In this document: positions 9,834 through 19,516 of the stretch, one piece after another
Layout of the letters: each line of letters opens with the position of its first letter
Numbering within the stretch: position 1 is the first letter of the stretch
Notes under the pieces: model-generated
The model's database searches: none
The model's input: only the letters and a program-made list of their open reading frames with translations
Told to the model about the DNA's origin: nothing
Assembly (NCBI GenBank): GCA_024707075.1
Contig: JANQAK010000003.1
Location: 1,116,001 to 1,180,000 of the forward strand
Direction of reading: 5' to 3'
DNA from: Afipia sp.
GTDB lineage: Bacteria > Pseudomonadota > Alphaproteobacteria > Rhizobiales > Xanthobacteraceae
DNA: 64,000 nt
Translations under genes and position numbers: made by a program

Positions 9834-10878
9834 TCCGAAGGCAAGCCATGTAGGCCGCCGCGGCGGCGCGGGACCGTCCGACCACACGCCGTTCACCATC
9901 GACGGCGCGACGGTGATGGTGCCTATCCATAACGCGCCCGCCTTCGAAAGCCCCTATTTGATCGAGAAGCCAGATGAGCGCGGCAACAGCCGCATCAGCC
10001 GCGACGGCATCGTCCTCGGCAACGTGTCGTTTCCGCTGCGGCCACGCTTTTACGAACTGTCGACCTCGGACGGCATTCCCTATTCCAAGATCGCCACGCT
10101 GCATGGACGCGACGTGCTCGCCACTACCGTGCTGCAAACCTGCATTCGCTATCAGAGCCGCACCAAGACTTGCCAGTTCTGTGCTATCGGCCAGTCGCTT
10201 GCGGCTGGCCGCACCATCGAACGCAAGACGCCTTCGCAACTCGCGGCGGTCGCGAAGGCCGCCGTCGAACTCGATGGCGTGAAGCACATGGTGATGACCA
10301 CCGGCACACCGCCGGGAAACGATCGCGGGGCGGCCATCCTTGCCGAGAGCGCACTTGCGGTGAAGGCCGCGGTCGATCTGCCAATTCAGGCGCAGTGCGA
10401 GCCGCCCGACGACGATGCATGGTTTCAACGCATGAAAGATGCCGGCGTGGATTCGCTCGGCATGCACCTTGAGGCGGTCACGCCTGCGGTGCGGCAGCGG
10501 ATCATGCCGGGCAAGGCGCAGGTTTCGGTTGAGCGCTATATGTCTGCATTTGAAGCTGCCGTGCCCGTGTTCGGACGCGGCCAGGTCTCGACCTATATCC
10601 TTGCGGGCCTCGGCGACAGCAGCGCGGAGATTCTCGACATCTGCCAGCGGCTGGTCGACATCGGCGTTTATCCCTTCGTCGTGCCGTTCGTGCCCATCTC
10701 CGGGACGCCACTGGAAAGCCATCCGACACCGCCGCCCGCCTTCATGCACGGCATTTTGCAGCCGCTGGCGCAGATGCTGAGCGATGGCCGACTCAAGTCC
10801 ACCGACGTCAAGGCCGGCTGCGCCAAATGCGGCGCGTGCTCGGCACTCTCGACCTACGAGCGGAGGGCGAACATATGA
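9742..10878 (+). CDS. MSMEG_0568-family radical SAM protein
   Basis: Radical SAM-type protein of the Nit1C cluster, 378 aa. The presumed cluster-binding cysteines are Cys134, Cys144 and Cys147 ([15 protein letters not shown]), a C-x9-C-x2-C spacing instead of the classical C-x3-C-x2-C. A second motif at the extreme C-terminus, Cys360-x2-Cys363-x2-Cys366 (AGCAKCGAC), could bind an auxiliary cluster. The barrel portion resembles the biotin-synthase-like group ([32 protein letters not shown]). ATG 9742 is in the end of the nitrilase; ATG 9778 ([11 protein letters not shown]) would shorten the overlap. The reaction is unknown. Translation is coupled to the acetyltransferase by an ATGA overlap. 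Confidence 0.85.
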   Translation: MKPLMPHDQPAAMPTEQLINELQSFGVRLVDPKASHVGRRGGAGPSDHTPFTIDGATVMVPIHNAPAFESPYLIEKPDERGNSRISRDGIVLGNVSFPLRPRFYELSTSDGIPYSKIATLHGRDVLATTVLQTCIRYQSRTKTCQFCAIGQSLAAGRTIERKTPSQLAAVAKAAVELDGVKHMVMTTGTPPGNDRGAAILAESALAVKAAVDLPIQAQCEPPDDDAWFQRMKDAGVDSLGMHLEAVTPAVRQRIMPGKAQVSVERYMSAFEAAVPVFGRGQVSTYILAGLGDSSAEILDICQRLVDIGVYPFVVPFVPISGTPLESHPTPPPAFMHGILQPLAQMLSDGRLKSTDVKAGCAKCGACSALSTYERRANI

Positions 10879-11425
10879 TCTTCGAACCGTTCAAACCGTT
10901 CCTCGCCAGCGCCTATCAGATCAAGTTCGCGACAGAAGAATGGGAGAAGCGCGGCGCGGCGGCGCTGCGCCGGCAGGTATTCTGCACTGAACAGAAAATC
11001 TTCGAAGAAAACGACCGCGACGAGATCGATGACTACGCAACCCCGATTGTCGCGATCTCGCTGTTCGGCATCGCGGCCTTTGAAGTGGTCGGCACCGTGC
11101 GGATTCATCCGGACCGCCAAAGTGGCCGCGACATCTGGTGGGGATCCCGGCTCGCCGTCGCCCGGCCCTATCGCAAGCTCGGTGCGGTAGGTGCAGGTTT
11201 GATCCGCCTCGCCGTCTCGTCGGCGCATGGCTACGGCTGCCGCGAATTCTTCGGCAACGTGCAAAGCCAGAACGCCGAACTGTTCCATCACATGCACTGG
11301 CGAACCGTCAGTGAGAACGAGACCTTCGGGCGGCCTCATCACTTGATGACGCCGGACCTCGCCTATTATTCGCCCTTCTCCACACCGGAAGCGGGCTTCC
11401 TGTCATTGCCGAAGCTGGCGGCGTG

Positions 11426-11426
<1 letters not shown>
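10875..11426 (+). CDS. MSMEG_0567/Sll0786-family GNAT N-acetyltransferase
   Basis: GNAT-fold acyltransferase of the Nit1C cluster, 183 aa from ATG 10875 ([19 protein letters not shown]), preceded by GGAGGG. The acyl-CoA-binding region lies around GRDIWWGSRLAVARPYRKLG, with the conserved R/K-x-x-x-A loop replaced by a family-specific version. A later FFGNVQSQNAELFHHMHW forms the end of the fold. It overlaps the radical SAM gene by 4 nt and is followed immediately by the AIR-synthase-like gene. The acceptor substrate is not known, although the gene's invariant place in the cluster implies it modifies a pathway intermediate. Confidence 0.86.
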
Positions 11427-12417
<991 letters not shown>

Positions 12418-12421
<4 letters not shown>

Positions 12422-13584
12422 CCGGCACATTGTCTCGTCTTCGCATCGCGATCCTCACCCATTCCACCAATGCACGCGGTGGCGTGATCCATGCGCTCGA
12501 ACTTGCTGACGCGTTGACGCGCCTTGGACATACGGCCGTCGTGCATGCGCCCGACCCGAGCGGCAAAGGCTTCTTCCGCAGGACCGAAACGCCCGCCATA
12601 TCGGTTCCCGCCTCACCCACGGATGGCAATGTGACATCGATGGTCGAGACACGCGTTGCCGACTATGTGAGATACTTCGAAAGTCCGACACATCGCCGTT
12701 TCGACGTCTTCCATGCCCAAGATGGAATTTCCGGAAATGCGCTGGCGACATTGAAGCAGCGCGGGCTGATCCGCGGCTTCGCACGCACCGTTCATCACAT
12801 GGACAGCTTCGATGACCCTCGCCTGCAAGCGTTGCAGCATCGTTCGATTGCTGCCGCGGATCAGCTATTCGCCGTGAGCCAGATGTGGGCGGATCGCGTT
12901 GCGGCCGAATTTTCAAGATCCGCCACCGTGGTTGGTAACGGCGTCGATACATCACGGTTTTCGTCAAAGCCGTCGGCGAACGACCCCGCGCTGCGCGATC
13001 GTCTCGGACTTAGCGGCAGTCCTGTCCTGCTATGCATCGGCGGCGTCGAGGAGCGCAAAAACTCCATCCGGATATTTGAGGCCTTCAGGCAATTGCGCGC
13101 CATCCATCCTTCGGCGCAACTCGTGATCGCCGGCGGCGCCTCCGTGCTCGATCACCGGACCTATCATCGCCAGTTTCAGACTGCGCTGGACAATTCCGGC
13201 CTGCCCTCGAGTGCGGTGATCCATGCTGGCGTGCTGGCCGATGAGGACATGCCCTCGCTCTATCGTTTGGCGGATGCGCTGGTGTTCGCCTCGATCCGCG
13301 AAGGCTTCGGCCTCGTGGTACTGGAGGCGATGGCCAGCGGCCTGCCGGTGATCGCATCTCACATTCCGCCATTCACCGAATATCTCACCGGTGATGAAAT
13401 CGTCTGGTGCGATCCGCTCAATATCGGCTCGATTGCCAACGCGATGGCGACCATACTCGCAGAGCCGTTGCATTCGCTGTTATCGGCCGTTGGATACCGG
13501 GTCGCGCGCCGTCATGACTGGCCGCGGACCGCGCACGCGCATCTCCCGGTTTATGCCCAGATGCGGGAGATGCAACATGCCTGA
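12418..13584 (+). CDS. MSMEG_0565-family glycosyltransferase (GT4)
   Basis: GT-B-fold retaining glycosyltransferase, 388 aa. The N-terminal acceptor domain begins LRIAILTHSTNARGGVIHAL, and the donor domain follows with LLCIGGVEERKNSIRIFEAF and the E-x7-E-type motif REGFGLVVLEAMASGLPVI. A glycosyltransferase inside a nitrilase cluster argues that the pathway makes or modifies a small glycosylated metabolite rather than simply degrading a nitrile; that is inference. ATG 12418 overlaps the upstream stop by 4 nt, and the 3' end overlaps the next small gene by 8 nt. Confidence 0.88.
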
Positions 13585-13864
13585 GATGCGTTTCCACATC
13601 CGCTGGCCGGATGGCGTGGACGAGACCTGCTATTCGCCCTCGCTTGTCATCAAGGACTATTTCGCTCCCGGCGAAACCTATCCGCTGCCCGACTTTGTTG
13701 CGCGCAGCCGCGCCGCACTCACGATCGCCAGCGAGCGCGTGCGCGAGAAATACGGCATGTCGTGCTCGCGCGCGCTGGGCCAACTTGCCCGTATCGAGAC
13801 CGCTGCCGAGCGGTTCGGCACCACGTCAGGCGAACGGGTCACCGTTATAGCTTTCGAAGAATAA
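13577..13864 (+). CDS. MSMEG_0570-family nitrogen starvation response protein
   Basis: Small protein of 95 aa (MPEMRFHIRWPDGVDETCYS). It belongs to the conserved Nit1C small-protein family and has no known catalytic motif. Visible features are the early RFHIRWPDG strand, a central YPLPDFVARSRAALTIASERV helix region and a C-terminal TVIAFEE. It begins inside the last codons of the glycosyltransferase (8-nt overlap), and the flavoprotein follows after 23 nt. Its constant position beside the flavoprotein suggests a partner or carrier function, which is inference only. Confidence 0.85.
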   Translation: MPEMRFHIRWPDGVDETCYSPSLVIKDYFAPGETYPLPDFVARSRAALTIASERVREKYGMSCSRALGQLARIETAAERFGTTSGERVTVIAFEE

Positions 13865-13887
13865 CACCGGATCACAAGGAACCAGCC

Positions 13888-15183
13888 ATGTCATTTTCTT
13901 CCAAACAGCACTATCGAGTCATCGTGATCGGCGGAGGACAGGCCGGCCTTGCAATGAGCTATCATCTTAGCCGCAACAATATCGACCATGTTGTGCTCGA
14001 GAAGAATACCATCGCGCATGCCTGGAAGACACAACGCTGGGATGCGTTCTGCCTCGTGACGCCGAACTGGCAGTGTCAGTTGCCGGGATTTTCGTATCCA
14101 GGCAACGATCCAAAGGGGTTCATGCTGCGCGATGACATCGTCGCCTATGTGGAAAATTACGCGAAGAAAATCTCTGCCCCCGTTCGTGAAGGCGTCGCCG
14201 TCACGCGGCTGAAACGGGAGGAGGATGGCCGCTTCCTGCTGACAACGACGTCAGGCGAGATGAGCGCGGATCAAATCGTGCTTGCCGTCGGCGGCTATCA
14301 CATTCCGAACATTCCACGCATGGCGGAGCGGATCGACACATCGATCACTCAAATTCACTCGTCAGCTTACCGCAACCCCGGCCAGCTTCCCCCCGGCGAC
14401 TTCCTCGTGGTCGGCAGCGGCCAGTCGGGCTGCCAGATCGCGGAGGATCTTCATCTCGCCGGTCGCAAGGTTCACCTTGCCGTCGGCAGCGCGCCGCGCT
14501 GTCCGCGCGTTTATCGCGGACGCGACGCCGTGGAATGGCTCGACGATCTCGGCCAATACGATCTGCCCGTCGACAAGCATTCGCTGAAAGAGAAGGTTCG
14601 CAAGAACGCCAACCACTATCTTACCGGCCGCGATGGCGGCCGCGACATCGACCTCCGCAAATTCGCGCTGGAAGGCATGAGGCTCTACGGACGGCTGCAA
14701 GATATCAAGAATGGCGTTCTCACATTTGCCGACGATCTGATTGCAGATCTCGACAACGCCGACCGCGTCTATAACGGGATCTGCGGCCTGATCGACGATC
14801 ACATCTCAAAAGCAGGGATCGAAGCGCCGGCTGGCGCGCACTATGAACCGGTATGGCAACCTTCGGGCATTCCGACCGAACTCAACCTTGCCAACTCCAA
14901 TATCAAGAGCATCATCTGGACCACCGGCTTCCGGTCAGACTGGTCTTGGATCGAACTTCCGATGTTCGACGGCGCGGGTTATCCGACGCACACGCGCGGC
15001 ATCACATCGGTCGATGGCGCCTATGTCCTGGGCCTGCCGTGGCTTTATACGTGGGGATCTGGCCGCTTCGTCGGCGTGGGCCGCGACGCCGAATACATCG
15101 CGGCGTCCATCGTCCAGAAGGGTGTGAAACGCGAGACAGCCGACCGTCCCGCCTCCGTTGCCTATGTGGACAGCGCGGCCTAG
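13888..15183 (+). CDS. MSMEG_0569-family flavin-dependent oxidoreductase
   Basis: FAD/NAD(P)H-dependent oxidoreductase or monooxygenase, 431 aa, closing the Nit1C cluster. The FAD site is VIVIGGGQAGLAMSYHLSR near residues 12-30. The second dinucleotide (NADPH) fold is VVGSGQSGCQIAEDL near 175-190, with a late IIWTTGFRSDWSWIELP and a C-terminal GLPWLYTWGSGRFVGVG. The layout matches flavoprotein monooxygenases of the Trk/YUCCA-like class. ATG 13888 has AAGGA 8 nt upstream. Codon use and direction match the rest of the cluster. The substrate is unknown; in cyanide-using strains this component is part of the required cluster. Confidence 0.88.
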   Translation: MSFSSKQHYRVIVIGGGQAGLAMSYHLSRNNIDHVVLEKNTIAHAWKTQRWDAFCLVTPNWQCQLPGFSYPGNDPKGFMLRDDIVAYVENYAKKISAPVREGVAVTRLKREEDGRFLLTTTSGEMSADQIVLAVGGYHIPNIPRMAERIDTSITQIHSSAYRNPGQLPPGDFLVVGSGQSGCQIAEDLHLAGRKVHLAVGSAPRCPRVYRGRDAVEWLDDLGQYDLPVDKHSLKEKVRKNANHYLTGRDGGRDIDLRKFALEGMRLYGRLQDIKNGVLTFADDLIADLDNADRVYNGICGLIDDHISKAGIEAPAGAHYEPVWQPSGIPTELNLANSNIKSIIWTTGFRSDWSWIELPMFDGAGYPTHTRGITSVDGAYVLGLPWLYTWGSGRFVGVGRDAEYIAASIVQKGVKRETADRPASVAYVDSAA

Positions 15184-15199
15184 GCTGTTTCGGGCCGAC

Positions 15200-15228
15200 G
15201 AAGGCGTCAGCGTCCTGCGAACGCCTTC
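15200..15228. terminator. Hairpin between convergent flavoprotein and fpr genes
   Basis: An 8-bp inverted repeat, GAAGGCGT (15200-15207) and ACGCCTTC (15221-15228), lies where the Nit1C cluster and fpr converge; the right arm is inside the last codons of fpr. No T-tract follows on either strand, so a terminator role is only suggested by position. Confidence 0.35.
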
Positions 15229-15980
15229 TCCACCACAAAGTCGGCCGGCTCGCCATGGTTGCCTTCAACGAAGTCATGATCGAGCAGCAGCTTCTTCATG
15301 TCCACCAGCAGCGCCGGGCTGCCGCACATCATGACGCGATCCTTTTCGGCATCGAGGACCGGCAGCGAGATGTCGTCGAACAACTTGTTCGATGTGATGA
15401 GGTCGGTGATCCTACCGCGATTGCGGAATGGATCGCGCGTCACGGTCGGATAGTAGATCAACTGGTTACGCACCAGCTCGCCAATCAGATCGTCGTTCGG
15501 GAGCTTGTCGGTGATCATCTCGCCATACGCCAGTTCCCTGACGTGACGGCAGCCGTGCAGCAACACGACTTTCTCGAAGCGATCGTAGGTTTCCGGATCC
15601 TTGATGACGCTGAGGAACGGCGCGAGCCCAGTTCCGGTGCCAATCAGATAGAGATTTCGGCCATTCCTGAGATTGTCGATGACCAGCGTGCCGGTGGCCT
15701 TGCGGCCGACGATGATCTCGTCGCCTTCCTTGAGATGCTGAAGGCGCGAGGTCAGCGGCCCGTCCGGCACTTTGATGGAGAAAAATTCCAGCCGGTCCTC
15801 ATAATTGGCGCTCGCCACGCTGTAGGCGCGCAGTAGTGGCTTCTCCCCGACCCTCAGGCCGATCATGGTGAATTCACCATTGCGGAAGCGGAACGACGGA
15901 TCGCGGGTGGTGGTGAAACTGAACAGCGTGTCGGTCCAGTGGTGGACGCTGAGGACGCTTTCCTGATTGAAATTGCTCAT
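15207..15980 (-). CDS. fpr: Ferredoxin/flavodoxin-NADP+ reductase
   Basis: FAD enzyme (257 aa) exchanging electrons between NADPH and ferredoxin or flavodoxin. The FAD motif RAYSVASANYEDRLEFFSIKV is near residues 51-71, the NADP motif GTGTGLAPFLS near 113-123, and the bacterial Fpr C-terminus is VEKAFAGR. It is divergent from the enamidase gene, and the 173-bp space between them carries a palindrome also found at the 6-hydroxynicotinate reductase/nicAB promoter. That link suggests Fpr supplies low-potential electrons to 6-hydroxynicotinate reductase, which needs reduced ferredoxin in Eubacterium barkeri. The enzymatic identity is secure; the pathway role is inferred. Confidence 0.92.
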   Translation of the reverse strand: MSNFNQESVLSVHHWTDTLFSFTTTRDPSFRFRNGEFTMIGLRVGEKPLLRAYSVASANYEDRLEFFSIKVPDGPLTSRLQHLKEGDEIIVGRKATGTLVIDNLRNGRNLYLIGTGTGLAPFLSVIKDPETYDRFEKVVLLHGCRHVRELAYGEMITDKLPNDDLIGELVRNQLIYYPTVTRDPFRNRGRITDLITSNKLFDDISLPVLDAEKDRVMMCGSPALLVDMKKLLLDHDFVEGNHGEPADFVVEKAFAGR

Positions 15981-16055
15981 TCCGCTCGGTCCGGTTGAAG
16001 GGCCAACGAAGGGTCAAAAACAGAAAACGCATGGCAAGATTGTCTCGCCAATTCA

Positions 16056-16067
16056 TTTGTGTACTAA
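16056..16067. promoter_or_regulatory. Palindromic operator TTTGTGTACTAA between fpr and enamidase
   Basis: TTTGTGTACTAA matches the palindromes at 25911-25922 and 26082-26093 (consensus TTyGTrTACnAA). It is nested in a larger inverted repeat ATTCATT (16051-16057) and AATGAAT (16066-16072). It lies 76 bp from the fpr start and 87 bp from the enamidase start. It is a candidate site for the pathway regulator, probably the MarR protein at 17461-17967. Confidence 0.55.
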
Positions 16068-16153
16068 TGAATAATCCGGCTTGATCCTTCGGTCAAGGCG
16101 CGCTCAAGTTGCCAAGTGCCGATAGTTCAGGCAGCGACAAGAAGGAAGCATGC

Positions 16154-17353
16154 ATGTCCCACGATGCGCCTCAGGGCAGCGCCGGCCCGACCAAGCTGGT
16201 GATCCGCAACATCGGCCTGATCCTGAGCGGAGCGCTGGAAAAACCGATCCTGGATGCTGACACCATCGTCGCGGAGAACGGCAGGATCACCGCGATCGGC
16301 CGGACCAAGGATATCGATACTGAGGGTGCCACCACGATCATTGAGGCCAATGGCACGACCGTCACCCCCGGCCTGATCGACAGCCACGTCCACCCGGTCG
16401 CCGGCGACTGGACGCCACGGCAGAACCAGATCGGATGGATCGATAGCTTCCTGAACGGCGGCGTCACCACCATGATTTCGGCGGGCGAAGTCCATATGCC
16501 CGGCCGTCCGAAGGATGTGGTTGGCCTCAAGGCGATGGCGATCTTCGCCCAGCGCGCGTTCGACAACCTGCGTCCTGGCGGCGTCAAGGTTCATGCCGGT
16601 GCACCGGTGATCGAACACGGAATGACCGAAGAAGACTTCAAGGAGATGGCGACAGCCGGTGTCCGATGGCTCGGCGAGGTCGGTCTCGGAAGCGTCAAGG
16701 ACGGTCCCACCGCGCGCAAGATGGTGGCATGGGCACGCAAGTACGGCATGAACAGCACCATTCACACAGGCGGGCCATCAATCCCGGGGTCCGGCCTGAT
16801 CGATGCCGACGTCGTGCTTGAAGCGGACACCGATATCGTCGGCCATATCAACGGCGGCCATACCGCCCTGCCCGACGGGCAAATCCGCTGCATTTGTGAA
16901 GGGTGCAAGCGCGGCCTCGAACTGGTGCATAACGGCAACGAGCGCGCCGCGCTCTATACGCTGCGGATCGCCCGCGAGATGGGCGATCTCAACCGCGTCA
17001 TTCTCGGCACCGATGCCCCGGCGGGCTCCGGCGTGCAGCCGCTCGGCATCCTGCGTATGGTGTCGCTGCTGTCTTCACTCGGCGATGTTCCGGCAGAAGT
17101 TGCGTTCTGTTTCGCGACCGGAAACACCGCGCGGATGCGTGCGCTGGATTGCGGCATCATCGAAGTGGGCCGCGCAGCGGACTTCGTCATCATGGACAAG
17201 GCGCAACATTCCGCCGGCAAAAATCTTCTCGACAGCGTTCAGCTCGGCGACCTGCCCGGCATCGGCATGACCATTATCGACGGCATCGTCCGCACCCAGC
17301 GCAGCCGCAACACACCGCCGGCGACCAAAGTGCCGGAGATTGTGGGACACTAA
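16154..17353 (+). CDS. ena: Enamidase (1,4,5,6-tetrahydro-6-oxonicotinate amidohydrolase)
   Basis: Amidohydrolase-superfamily metal enzyme (399 aa). In E. barkeri, enamidase hydrolyses 1,4,5,6-tetrahydro-6-oxonicotinate to ammonia and 2-formylglutarate. The metal-binding motif is DSHVHP (TPGLIDSHVHPVAGDW, near residues 73-88), with STIHTGGPSIPGSG near 198-211, VGHINGGHTALPDG with two more His, and the late Asp in LGTDAPAGSGVQPLG. The length is close to the E. barkeri enzyme (about 385 aa). AAGGAA lies 6 nt before ATG 16154. 6-Hydroxynicotinate reductase and nicotinate hydroxylase homologues in the same region support this specific call over a generic amidohydrolase. Confidence 0.85.
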   Translation: MSHDAPQGSAGPTKLVIRNIGLILSGALEKPILDADTIVAENGRITAIGRTKDIDTEGATTIIEANGTTVTPGLIDSHVHPVAGDWTPRQNQIGWIDSFLNGGVTTMISAGEVHMPGRPKDVVGLKAMAIFAQRAFDNLRPGGVKVHAGAPVIEHGMTEEDFKEMATAGVRWLGEVGLGSVKDGPTARKMVAWARKYGMNSTIHTGGPSIPGSGLIDADVVLEADTDIVGHINGGHTALPDGQIRCICEGCKRGLELVHNGNERAALYTLRIAREMGDLNRVILGTDAPAGSGVQPLGILRMVSLLSSLGDVPAEVAFCFATGNTARMRALDCGIIEVGRAADFVIMDKAQHSAGKNLLDSVQLGDLPGIGMTIIDGIVRTQRSRNTPPATKVPEIVGH

Positions 17354-17364
17354 ACGAAAACGCC

Positions 17365-17445
17365 GTCATCCTTCGAGGCCTTCGCGGAGTTTATCATCGG
17401 GCCGCGCTTTGCGCGGACCCGTTGGCTACGGCATCTCAGGATGAC
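17365..17445. repeat. REP-like palindromic intergenic element
   Basis: An 81-bp element is bounded by GTCATCCT (17365-17372) and AGGATGAC (17438-17445), with an internal hairpin GGGCCGCGC-TTT-GCGCGGACCC at about 17399-17420. GTCATCC...GGATGAC palindromes of this kind are widespread between genes in Bradyrhizobiaceae. It sits between the convergent enamidase and marR genes and may also act as a transcription stop. Confidence 0.6.
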
Positions 17446-17460
17446 TGAAAGCCAGAATGT

Positions 17461-17967
17461 CTATCGCAACTTGCTCAGCAGAGCCATAAACATCTCGCGT
17501 TCCTTCGCATCGAGTGGCGCGAGCGTCTCCTTCGAGATCGCAAGCGCATTGGGCGCGGCCTTCTCGGCCATCGCCTGGCCCGCGCGCGTCAGACTCACTA
17601 GAAGCCGGCGGCCATCCTGCGGGTCCGAACTGGTCTCCGTCAGCCCCCGCGCCGTGAGCCGGTCGATGACCCCCTTGATGGTGGCGACATCCATCGCGGT
17701 CAAACGCCCGAGCTGGTTCTGCGAACAAGGGCCGGTCTCGGTGAGTTTTGCCAGCGCCGCCCATTGTGTTGGCGTCAGATTGATGCCGATCTCTCTCGCG
17801 AAGATCGTGGCATGACGCTGCCAGACCTGGCGCAGCATGAAACCGATCTGATCTTCCAGCACATAGGATTGCTTTGAGGGCTTCACATTCCGCTTGGAAG
17901 CGGAACTCCTGATCGGGGCAACAGCCTTGTTCTGAGCGGCGGCCTTGTTCAAAGCAGCTTTGGCCAT
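17461..17967 (-). CDS. MarR-family transcriptional regulator
   Basis: MarR-type winged-helix regulator, 168 aa. A basic Ala/Lys-rich N-terminal extension (about residues 1-33) precedes the MarR core (LEDQIGFMLRQVWQRHATIF, LTPTQWAALAKL, recognition region QNQLGRLTAMDVATIKGVID and wing SSDPQDGRRLLVSLT). It lies 56 nt after livF and is co-directional with the transporter and 6-hydroxynicotinate reductase genes. It may therefore be the last gene of that long operon and regulate it. MarR proteins control nicotinate genes in Pseudomonas (NicR), so a ligand such as 6-hydroxynicotinate is plausible but not shown by sequence. Confidence 0.87.
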   Translation of the reverse strand: MAKAALNKAAAQNKAVAPIRSSASKRNVKPSKQSYVLEDQIGFMLRQVWQRHATIFAREIGINLTPTQWAALAKLTETGPCSQNQLGRLTAMDVATIKGVIDRLTARGLTETSSDPQDGRRLLVSLTRAGQAMAEKAAPNALAISKETLAPLDAKEREMFMALLSKLR

Positions 17968-18023
17968 TCTTGTTTCCCCGGCATTCGTTCTTTGTCTTCA
18001 GGCATCGCGTGAGCAGGCGTCAG

Positions 18024-18728
18024 TTATACGGCCAGATGCGCATCCCGAATGTCAGGCCGTGCCTCGAGTTCGCTCATGGTGCCGCTGAAGCAGATACGTC
18101 CCCGTTCGATGATATAGGCGCGGTCCGAAATCAGGTTTGCGAAGTGAAGGTTCTGCTCCGAGACGATAATACTGACGCCTTCCTTCTTCATGGTCAGGAT
18201 TGCGTCCACCATCTGCTCCACAATCTTCGGTGATAGCCCTTCGGACGGTTCGTCGAGCAGCACCAGTGACGGGTTTCCCATCAGGGTCCGCGCGATGGTC
18301 AGCATCTGCTGCTCGCCGCCGCTCATGCGCCCGCCCATGCGGCTGCGCATTTCACCGAGATTCGGAAACAGCGTGAACAGCTTCTCGCGGGTCCATTGCG
18401 GTGCGCCGGATCGCGGCGGCTGGCGTCCGACTTCAAGATTTTCCTCGACCGTCAGATCCGTGAAGATGCGGCGCTCCTCCGGCACGTAGCCAAGCCCGTT
18501 GCGCACGATGGCATGGGTCGGCTGGTTCGACACATCCTGCCCCTCGAAGATGATCTGGCCTTCGCGCTGTTCGACCAGACCGACAATGGAGCGGAATGTC
18601 GTTGATTTTCCCGCGCCGTTTCGGCCGAGAAGCGCGACCACCTCGCCCTCGCCGACCTCCAGCGCGACATCGAAGAGAATATGCGCCGGGCCGTAATAGC
18701 TGTTGAGCCCCTGAACGGTGAGCTTCAT
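18024..18728 (-). CDS. livF: HAAT-type ABC transporter ATPase LivF
   Basis: Second ATPase of a branched-chain-amino-acid-type importer, 234 aa. Walker A is GRNGAGKST (near residues 35-43), the signature MSGGEQQMLTIARTLMG and Walker B LVLLDEPSEGLSPKIVEQM. The LivF-type sequence GYVPEERRIFTDLTVEENLEVG is present. It overlaps livG by 4 nt. Because the cluster is co-directional with 6-hydroxynicotinate reductase, the imported compound is probably nicotinate or a related pyridine acid rather than an amino acid; this is inferred from context. Confidence 0.92.
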   Translation of the reverse strand: MKLTVQGLNSYYGPAHILFDVALEVGEGEVVALLGRNGAGKSTTFRSIVGLVEQREGQIIFEGQDVSNQPTHAIVRNGLGYVPEERRIFTDLTVEENLEVGRQPPRSGAPQWTREKLFTLFPNLGEMRSRMGGRMSGGEQQMLTIARTLMGNPSLVLLDEPSEGLSPKIVEQMVDAILTMKKEGVSIIVSEQNLHFANLISDRAYIIERGRICFSGTMSELEARPDIRDAHLAV

Positions 18729-19516
18729 ACCGACGCTCCTTCGCGATGCCGCGCGTCGTAGACCAGACCTTCGCCGAGATAGATCGCGCGGACCTGCGGA
18801 TTGCGCCGGACCTCCTCGGGCGACCCTTCGGCGATCAGCGCACCCCGGTTAAGCACCAGAATGCGGTCGGCATGCTCAAACACCACGTCCATATCGTGCT
18901 CGGTAAACAGAACGCCGATCGACTTTTCGCGCGCGATCCGTGCGGTGAGACGCATGAGTTCGACGCGTTCGCGCGGCGCCATCCCCGCGGTCGGTTCATC
19001 CATGAGAAGCAGCTTCGGCTGATTGGCGAGTGCGATGGCAAGCTCCAGCCGCTTGAGATCGCCATAGGCGAGTTCGCCGCAAGGACGCTCGGCGTAACCG
19101 CTCATGCCAACAAGATCGAGCAATCGATCTGCCTCAGCGCGCGCGAAGTCCTGCGTGGAACGCCACATGTTGAAGAGTTGCGAACTATACGACACCAGCG
19201 GCACCTGCACATTCTCGCGCACCGTCATGGTGGGAAATGTCGCGGTGATCTGGAACGTGCGACCGACGCCCAGCCGCCAGATGGCGCGCGGCTTCTGGCC
19301 GGTGGTGTCTCTGCCGAGCAGATGGATCGTGCCGCTATCGGGAGTGTTTTGCCCGTTCAGCATGTCGAAGCAGGTGCTCTTGCCCGCCCCGTTGGGACCG
19401 ATCAGCGCGAGAATTTCACCAGCGGCCAGCGAGAACGAGACGCCGCGCACGGCATGCACGCCGCCATAGGATTTTGTCAGACCTTCAACGGCGAGAAGCG
19501 CGGGTGCGTCAATCAT
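18725..19516 (-). CDS. livG: HAAT-type ABC transporter ATPase LivG
   Basis: First ATPase of the importer, 263 aa. Walker A is GPNGAGKSTCFDMLNG, the LivG-specific GRTFQITATFPTMTVRENVQV follows, then the signature-like CGELAYGDLKRLELAIALA and Walker B LLLMDEPTAGMAPRERVEL with the switch FTEHDMDVVFEHADR. The gene overlaps livF by 4 nt at one end and the permease gene by 4 nt at the other, which indicates tight translational coupling. It shares the inferred pyridine-carboxylate role of the operon. Confidence 0.92.
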   Translation of the reverse strand: MIDAPALLAVEGLTKSYGGVHAVRGVSFSLAAGEILALIGPNGAGKSTCFDMLNGQNTPDSGTIHLLGRDTTGQKPRAIWRLGVGRTFQITATFPTMTVRENVQVPLVSYSSQLFNMWRSTQDFARAEADRLLDLVGMSGYAERPCGELAYGDLKRLELAIALANQPKLLLMDEPTAGMAPRERVELMRLTARIAREKSIGVLFTEHDMDVVFEHADRILVLNRGALIAEGSPEEVRRNPQVRAIYLGEGLVYDARHREGASV

